Source: an uncultured Flavobacteriales bacterium
Lineage (GTDB): Bacteria > Bacteroidota > Bacteroidia > Flavobacteriales_D > Crocinitomicaceae
DNA: 64,000 nt
Direction: 5' to 3'
Assembly: GCA_913054135.1 (NCBI GenBank)
Contig: CAJXJK010000007.1
Coordinates: 168,515 to 232,514 of the forward strand
In this document: piece after piece, positions 59,188-64,000 of the stretch
Layout: every line of letters starts with the position of its first letter
Numbering within the stretch: the first letter of the stretch is position 1
The notes under the pieces: generated by a model
What the model saw: the letters and a program-made list of their open reading frames with translations, nothing else
Told to the model about the DNA's origin: nothing
Database searches by the model: none
Program-made: the position numbers and the translations under genes

Positions 59188-60354
59188 ATGATTTCTTTCG
59201 ATAATACCGAAATAGCTTTTGCCAGTAAATCAAAGAAAGATTTACAATGGTCATATCGTTTATTCAAAATGATAGGAAAGCCTTGGTTGGTAAATCTCGG
59301 AGGATGGTTTCAGAAGGTCGCTTTTGCACTGCATTTGCCAGTGAAAGGCATTATTAAAAGAACCATTTTTAAGCAGTTTTGCGGCGGGGAATCAATTCAA
59401 GATTGTGACGCCAAAATCAAACATTTGGGTAGTTTCAATATTGGAACCATTTTAGATTATTCGGTTGAAGGAAAAGATTCTGACCAAGATTTAGATAGTA
59501 CCAAAGACGAAGTAATCGAAACTATAAAGACTTCAAAGGCAAATGATGATATTCCGTTTGCGGTTTTCAAACCAACAGGTATTTGCCGAACAGATTTGCT
59601 TGAAAAAGCTAACAAAGGTGAAGCTCAATTAGAAGGTCAGTATGCGAAGGATTGGGAAGTTGTAATGACAAGGTTAGATGACATCTGTAAAGCTGCTCAT
59701 GAAGCAGGTGTTCCTGTTTTCATTGATGCCGAAGACAGCTGGTTTCAAGATGCAATTGATAGAATGGCAGATGCAATGATGGCCAAGTATAATAAAGATG
59801 CCGCCATTATTTATAATACAATTCAAATGTATCGTCATGATAGATTAGAATTCTTGAAAGTCTCACATCAGGCAGCAATTGCTGGAGGTTATATTTTAGG
59901 AGTGAAGCTCGTGCGTGGAGCATATATGGAGAAGGAAAGGGAGAAGGCAAAAGAAGAAGGTTATCCTTCACCCATTCAACCAACCAAAGAGGCTACTGAT
60001 AAAGACTATGATGCAGCTGTAGTTTATATGCTAGAGAACATTGACAAAATTCACTTTTGCGCCGGAACACACAATGAGAAATCTTCTCAAAAACTAGCAG
60101 AGTTGATGACAGAACATAAGATCGATCCTGCTGATAAGCGTGTTTATTTTGCTCAATTGTTAGGAATGAGTGATCATATTTCATTCAATTTAGCGCATGC
60201 GGGATACAATGTTGCCAAGTACGTTCCTTACGGACCAGTGAAAGAGGTAATGCCTTACTTAATGAGAAGAGCAAGAGAGAATACTTCGGTTGCAGGGCAA
60301 GTGGGTAGAGAGCTTGGTTTGATTATCAAAGAAAAGAAGAGAAGAAGGAAATAA
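59188..60354 (+). CDS. Proline dehydrogenase (FAD-dependent)
   Basis: About 388 aa from the ATG at 59188 (MISFDNTEIAFASKSKKDL). Stand-alone PRODH barrel of the Bacteroidota type: DYSVEGKDSDQDLDSTKDEV, VFKPTGICRTDLLEKA, VFIDAEDSWFQDAID, YNTIQMYRHDRLEFL, KLVRGAYMEKEREKAKEEGYPSPIQPTKEATDKDYDAAV, FCAGTHNEKSSQKLAEL, YVPYGPVKEVMPYLMRRARENTS. Oxidises proline to pyrroline-5-carboxylate; the P5C dehydrogenase is not adjacent. Tail is basic (KEKKRRRK). Confidence 0.95.
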   Translation: MISFDNTEIAFASKSKKDLQWSYRLFKMIGKPWLVNLGGWFQKVAFALHLPVKGIIKRTIFKQFCGGESIQDCDAKIKHLGSFNIGTILDYSVEGKDSDQDLDSTKDEVIETIKTSKANDDIPFAVFKPTGICRTDLLEKANKGEAQLEGQYAKDWEVVMTRLDDICKAAHEAGVPVFIDAEDSWFQDAIDRMADAMMAKYNKDAAIIYNTIQMYRHDRLEFLKVSHQAAIAGGYILGVKLVRGAYMEKEREKAKEEGYPSPIQPTKEATDKDYDAAVVYMLENIDKIHFCAGTHNEKSSQKLAELMTEHKIDPADKRVYFAQLLGMSDHISFNLAHAGYNVAKYVPYGPVKEVMPYLMRRARENTSVAGQVGRELGLIIKEKKRRRK

Positions 60355-60383
60355 ATCTTCACGAAGACCGTTCCTTGTCCAGA

Positions 60384-61829
60384 ATGGACAAAATAACCAT
60401 AGACATTCTTCTGTTAAGCTTATTTTTAATCTCACTATTGGTGGGGATTAGGGCTTTTTGGAAATCTCAATTCAAGCTTGCTCTCTTAATGATATTTGGC
60501 ATTGCATTCATGATGCGTGCTTACCAAATCAATAATGAACGGCTAGGCCAGTGGGATGAATGTTATCATGCCTTGGTAGCTAAAAACTTAGCAAAGCATC
60601 CCGCCACTCCAACTCTATACGACACGCCAGCTTTGATTACTGATGATACTGAGTGGACCGGTTCTCGTTTGTGGTTAAGTAAACCTCCTGTTCCACTTTG
60701 GGCAATGGGTGCATCAATTTCAATTTTCGGTACAAATACTTTTGCAGTTCGTTTCCCATCTTTGGTGGTCGGGATCTTATCGGTCTTGTTAACTTTTCTT
60801 TTAGCGAGGCGATTTTTTGATGAAAAGATTGCACTAATTGCGGCATTTCTCCATGCAATAAATGGATTGGTCATTGCTGTGGCGGCAGGTCAAGAATCTT
60901 CTGATCATGTAGAAACCTTCTTTATCTTTTTCGTTCAAGCTGGAATCTACTTTTCCATATTAAGCATCCAAAAAGAGAAAGCAGTTAAGTTTCTTTTACT
61001 TGCTGGTTTATGTACTGGATTGGCTTTTCTCTCTAAGTGGTTTCCTGCTTTATTGGTATGGCCAGTTTGGTTGGTGGCTTTTGCTTTTTCGGGCAAATTC
61101 AATTGGAAGAAGATGATTGTACATGCGCTAATTATAGGTGCAGTAACCTTCATTGTCGTGCTTCCTTGGATTTTAAGACTGAACCGATTCGGAGATGACA
61201 TTTTGGTGAGGGTACTTTTCGCTTTTGTTGAGCCCGTTCAATTGCACGAAAACCCGGTTTACTATTATTGGCATCAAATCATGATCATATTCGGTGAAGC
61301 CGTTTATTTGGCAATTATAATTACGTGGGCGAAGGTGTTCAAGAAAAGAGATTTGGATAAGTTGACATTCTTGCTTACTTGGTTGTTTATACCTTTAATA
61401 ATCTTCACAATGGGGGAGACCAAAAGGCATACTTATTTGTTAGTTGCTGCTCCGGCTGTCTTCATTTTAATTGCTTATTCTGTTCGATATTTGATGACTG
61501 TCAAAAAGCAAAATATGGTTTGGATAGCTCGATTAGGTATTGTTCTCTTACTTGTATTGCCAATTCGTTACATGATCGAAAGAACACATTTGTTACAGCA
61601 AAAAGTTGAACTCACAGACTTTTATAACGTTCCGCAAGAACGATTGGATGAGTTCTCTGAAAAGGATGTTGTCTTCAATTTAGAAGAGCACATTGAATTG
61701 ATGTTCTTTTCTGATGTAGGCAGTGCTTATCGCCATATGCCTTCAGACAAAGAAATAATCGGTTTAGGTGCAAATCAATTAAATGTCTACATATATAATG
61801 AAGGGGAGTTTGAATTGGTTGTAGATTAA
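60384..61829 (+). CDS. ArnT/GT39-type lipid-linked glycosyltransferase
   Basis: About 481 aa from the ATG at 60384. First loop has the family motif WDECYHALVAKNLAKHPATP, then a large periplasmic loop and ~10 membrane spans (SLVVGILSVLLTFLLARRFF; FLLLAGLCTGLAFLSKWFPALLVWPVWLV; LIIGAVTFIVVLPWILRL). Soluble C-terminal ~80 residues. Transfers a sugar from undecaprenyl phosphate to lipid A or another periplasmic acceptor; the GtrB/ArnC-like gene at 43156-44112 could supply such a donor. Short gap of ~26 bases to the next gene. Confidence 0.9.
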   Translation: MDKITIDILLLSLFLISLLVGIRAFWKSQFKLALLMIFGIAFMMRAYQINNERLGQWDECYHALVAKNLAKHPATPTLYDTPALITDDTEWTGSRLWLSKPPVPLWAMGASISIFGTNTFAVRFPSLVVGILSVLLTFLLARRFFDEKIALIAAFLHAINGLVIAVAAGQESSDHVETFFIFFVQAGIYFSILSIQKEKAVKFLLLAGLCTGLAFLSKWFPALLVWPVWLVAFAFSGKFNWKKMIVHALIIGAVTFIVVLPWILRLNRFGDDILVRVLFAFVEPVQLHENPVYYYWHQIMIIFGEAVYLAIIITWAKVFKKRDLDKLTFLLTWLFIPLIIFTMGETKRHTYLLVAAPAVFILIAYSVRYLMTVKKQNMVWIARLGIVLLLVLPIRYMIERTHLLQQKVELTDFYNVPQERLDEFSEKDVVFNLEEHIELMFFSDVGSAYRHMPSDKEIIGLGANQLNVYIYNEGEFELVVD

Positions 61830-61855
61830 GTAAATTGAACCATAAATCACAAACA

Positions 61856-62389
61856 ATGAAAAGAATAGTTTTACTTCTTGCAATTCTGTCAACTAGTTTA
61901 GTTTCTAGTTCTCAAGGGAAATTGAGCTCTGAAGATTTTGATATTAGTATGAGTTATCCTGAAGGCTGGCGTCATAATCCTCAAATAACTGCAGGTGGAA
62001 TCCTTTTTAGTTTAAATGACGCTCGTCAAGAAGTGGGAGACATGAAGTTGATGATTGCCTTTACAATTGTCGCGGCCGAATCTATATTTAAGGGTGATTT
62101 GAAGTTGATGTCTGAGGCTTACCGTATTGGTTTGAAAGCTCGAGCGGGATTCGAAAAAACGAAGATAATCAGTGAAGAGATAATTGATTTTAAAGGTGTG
62201 AAAGCAATTGATATCACTGGACAAGCAAATGTTCCAATTGCCAATCAAAAAGGTTGCTGGCGTATCCTATTGTTTGAATATGATGAAATTTATTTTGAGG
62301 TGAGTGCCTTTACATCTAAAAAAGAATTTAAAATGAAGTCGGTTCAAAAAGATTTAAAATTCATGTTTGACTCAATCGTCCTAGACTAG
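61856..62389 (+). CDS. Small secreted protein, PsbP-like
   Basis: About 177 aa from the ATG at 61856. Signal peptide (IVLLLAILSTSLVSSSQ). The mature part has the DFDISMSYPEGWRHNP start and the later ISEEIIDFKGVKAIDITGQA and YDEIYFEVSAFTSKKEFKMKSVQKDLKFMFDSIVL, the order seen in PsbP-like/DUF1795 proteins. Function unknown. Follows the GT39-like gene closely and is probably co-transcribed. Confidence 0.7.
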   Translation: MKRIVLLLAILSTSLVSSSQGKLSSEDFDISMSYPEGWRHNPQITAGGILFSLNDARQEVGDMKLMIAFTIVAAESIFKGDLKLMSEAYRIGLKARAGFEKTKIISEEIIDFKGVKAIDITGQANVPIANQKGCWRILLFEYDEIYFEVSAFTSKKEFKMKSVQKDLKFMFDSIVLD

Positions 62390-62400
62390 AATTAAAGTGC

Positions 62401-62928
62401 TTAATCTCTATGAATTAACTTTTCTCTTAAATCTTCAAAAGCTTCCCAGCTAAAATGAGATAAATCTGAAGCTTTAGTTGTGCCGTCAGATTGTGTTATT
62501 TCAGAGTAGAAGCCATAGTTGTCAAAATGTTCATACGGAATGTCAGTTTGATTTAAAAGCGGAATCATTGTGGCGTAAATCAGTTCATTATCTCTGTCAT
62601 AGACCTGCATTCCAATTTTCATATAGACATTTCTAAAAGGTTGCCCCTCGCAACTTTCATTTGAGATGGAGTAATCAGCATAGATTTTCAAATCTGATTT
62701 TCTGTAAAATTTGATGACTTCCATATCTCCTCCCCATTCGCCACATCTGTCGTTAATTCTCATCAATGAAAGTGATAAAGTGGTGTCCGATTTTGAATCT
62801 GACTTAAATGAGTCATAGATGCTTTCGGCAAGCCTTTGGTTTTCAACTTCTTCTTCCATCACTTCTTTCGTGTCTTCAGAACATGAAAGAAGCAAAAGCG
62901 GAAGGAGATATATGACTAGGTTTTTCAT
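62401..62928 (-). CDS. Lipoprotein of unknown function
   Basis: 175 aa. Lipoprotein signal (NLVIYLLPLLLLSC, Cys 16) then acidic linker (EDTKEVMEEEVENQR). The domain contains two Cys (DRCGEWGGDMEV; SNESCEGQPFRN) that may pair, with beta-rich sequence (IKFYRKSDLKIYADYSI; VYMKIGMQVYDRDNELIYATMIPLL). No family recognised. A second secreted gene lies upstream at 62959. Confidence 0.7.
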   Translation of the reverse strand: MKNLVIYLLPLLLLSCSEDTKEVMEEEVENQRLAESIYDSFKSDSKSDTTLSLSLMRINDRCGEWGGDMEVIKFYRKSDLKIYADYSISNESCEGQPFRNVYMKIGMQVYDRDNELIYATMIPLLNQTDIPYEHFDNYGFYSEITQSDGTTKASDLSHFSWEAFEDLREKLIHRD

Positions 62929-62958
62929 GCAGACATCTGTTGGCCTGCTTTGAAAATA

Positions 62959-63531
62959 CTAATATTTACTCCAAGTCATATCAAATACGACTTCAATATT
63001 TAAGGGGGTATCTTTTATTTGCATAAAACCACCTGTTATATCTGTCCAGATGGGAGTGTCAGTTAGTAAGAATGATGGTCCTACTTTGAGCCAAACGGGT
63101 CCCAGCATGCATCCAAATTTAGGGTTTATGGTACTTTGCCTGCCAACAATATCTCCGTTTGGATTTGAGAGAATCATCCTGTTGATGTTACAGTCTAGAG
63201 TAATGGGGCCTGCTTTAATTCCTGTCACTGCGGCTATTGAAAAGGCGCCTCCAAAAAATACTAATAAAGAAACTTCGCTTCCGAAATAGAATGCATTTCG
63301 AGAGAAATTTCTATGACTTTTTCTCCTTTTGCCAAAAGGCAAGCTGCCGTATCCTGAAAGTTTAGGCACGCTAAGTAAATTTTCGCCTCCCATTGCTACG
63401 CCAAGGGTGCCTGCCCAATCAATGTTGGAGTTATGTTGGAGTCTATGTTTTCTATAGAATCTATTTCGTCGATATTGACTATGCGAACTAAAACTACTCA
63501 CCAAGAATAGAATTAACGCTAAATTTTTCAT
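62959..63531 (-). CDS. Secreted protein of unknown function
   Basis: 190 aa. Signal peptide (LALILFLVSSFSSHSQ) followed by an unusually basic stretch (YRRNRFYRKHRLQHN) and later a second one (GKRRKSHRNFSRN). The rest is amphipathic beta (FYFGSEVSLLVFFGGAFSIAAVTGIKAGPITLDCNIN; GCMLGPVWLKVGPSFLLTD; GGFMQIKDTPLNIEVVFDMTWSKY), suggesting a small outer-membrane barrel. Not recognised. Downstream lipoprotein gene is 31 bases away. Confidence 0.65.
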   Translation of the reverse strand: MKNLALILFLVSSFSSHSQYRRNRFYRKHRLQHNSNIDWAGTLGVAMGGENLLSVPKLSGYGSLPFGKRRKSHRNFSRNAFYFGSEVSLLVFFGGAFSIAAVTGIKAGPITLDCNINRMILSNPNGDIVGRQSTINPKFGCMLGPVWLKVGPSFLLTDTPIWTDITGGFMQIKDTPLNIEVVFDMTWSKY

Positions 63532-63645
63532 CCTGAATTGTTTTCACAATAATCAGTAGAAAGCGTTTGCTTTTGAAATTGAAATTCGCCTATTGACTAA
63601 GTCAATTGCGGTTTTCGCAGAATAACTTTTTGAATAGTAAAGAAG

Positions 63646-64000
63646 TTATTTTTTCTTATAGATGTAAAAATCGGCAAATGAAGTCGATTCCTCGTCACCC
63701 TCGGTAAATTGATACTTATTAGGGATTTTTTCTTGTAGTTCAAAGTTAGGCTGGTTTTCGTCAACCCAATCTGTAAATTTCCTTGGTTTTACATGAGATG
63801 CAAATGTGCCATCATCTTTTTCATTACTTGCATAAATGATTACAAATGATGTTGAACAATTGAATAGCTGTGTCATGTAGCTTTCAAAAACTTTGTCTTC
63901 AACAAGATGATAAATTACATCAAGGCTCAATGAAAGTTGGGCAGAATGATTTTCAATTTCATCCATTTGATAAAATTCTTTTGACAAATCTCCTTTAAAT
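63646..64000 (-). CDS. Partial: SAM-dependent methyltransferase-like protein (5' end outside window)
   Basis: The frame is open to the right edge (reading FKGDLSKEFYQMDEIENHS), so at least 118 residues of the C-terminal part are seen. LSLSLDVIYHLVEDKVFESYMTQLF corresponds to motif IV and the following helix of class I methyltransferases (the 'DVIYHLVED' segment), then FVIIYASNEKDDG..., HVKPRKFTDWVDENQPNFELQEKIPNKY. These features match methyltransferases found near glycosyltransferases in Bacteroidota. Substrate unknown. The TTG at 63987 is not a true start. Confidence 0.7.
   Translation of the reverse strand, partial: FKGDLSKEFYQMDEIENHSAQLSLSLDVIYHLVEDKVFESYMTQLFNCSTSFVIIYASNEKDDGTFASHVKPRKFTDWVDENQPNFELQEKIPNKYQFTEGDEESTSFADFYIYKKK

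Noticed and set aside
1..64000. Integron integrase, transposase or phage genes
   Set aside because: All sizeable products were read for tyrosine-recombinase (R..HxxR..Y), DDE and serine-recombinase signatures; none was found.
1..64000. CRISPR array or Cas genes
   Set aside because: The only dispersed repeats are the attC-like elements, which are too long, too variable and separated by whole genes.

Overview
The window looks like chromosomal DNA of a free-living, probably marine, member of the Bacteroidota, order Flavobacteriales (Cryomorphaceae/Crocinitomicaceae-like). The evidence is: a type IX secretion component (PorQ-like) with three secreted proteins that end in the T9SS type A sorting domain, a complete Na+-translocating NADH:quinone reductase operon, menaquinone genes, MORN-repeat and DUF1573 proteins, many short lipoproteins, low GC, and promoters of the Bacteroidota TAnnTTTG type. 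GTG and TTG starts are frequent. No tRNA, rRNA, CRISPR array, transposase or recombinase gene was seen.

Region 1 (1 to about 16 kb) is accessory. It opens with the 3' part of a secreted RCC1-propeller protein, two small unknown genes and a DUF1573 protein. From about 3.39 to 15.8 kb at least eight copies of one imperfect palindromic element punctuate the DNA. They have the architecture of integron attC sites: RYYYAAC / 5-nt spacer / L box / variable interior / L box / 5-6-nt spacer / GTTRRRY. Between them lie small, mostly minus-strand genes for unknown lipoproteins and short hypothetical proteins, plus a larger block (lipoprotein beta-propeller, secreted PHB-depolymerase-like esterase, DUF3050 protein). 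The outer 7-10 bases on the two sides of a gene are complementary to each other more often than the two ends of one element are, as expected if the gene plus one element is the mobile unit. No integrase is in view, so this is best described as a cassette array without a visible integrase. A LytS-type TPR histidine kinase, a LytTR regulator, a secreted seven-bladed propeller protein and a STAS-like protein sit inside the array between 9.3 and 14.8 kb.

Region 2 (16-28.8 kb) is minus-strand core metabolism: nqrABCDEF with a promoter and a strong terminator; upp with a membrane protein and a YjjG-like phosphatase; a translationally coupled run of def, TPR lipoprotein, polysaccharide deacetylase, FemAB/GNAT-like protein and SDR reductase; and truA.

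Region 3 (28.8-44.1 kb) carries a phosphoesterase, PorQ, an OmpA-family protein, two MORN proteins, menI-menF, an LptF/G permease with tgt, a glycosyltransferase with an ECF sigma factor, rsmG, and a complete GDP-D,D-heptose module (fused HddC-GmhB, GmhA, HddA) with two glycosyltransferases.

Region 4 (44.1-64 kb) is mixed core: a bacterial voltage-gated cation channel with an Asp-rich filter, an ACT-domain protein, lysA, ffh, rnz, a helicase-nuclease of AddA type, an outer-membrane barrel plus helix-hairpin-helix pair, aroB, proline dehydrogenase, a GT39/ArnT-like transferase, small secreted proteins, and a gene cut by the right edge. Two genes (menF and the helicase) have conserved N-terminal coding sequence upstream of any ATG/GTG/TTG.
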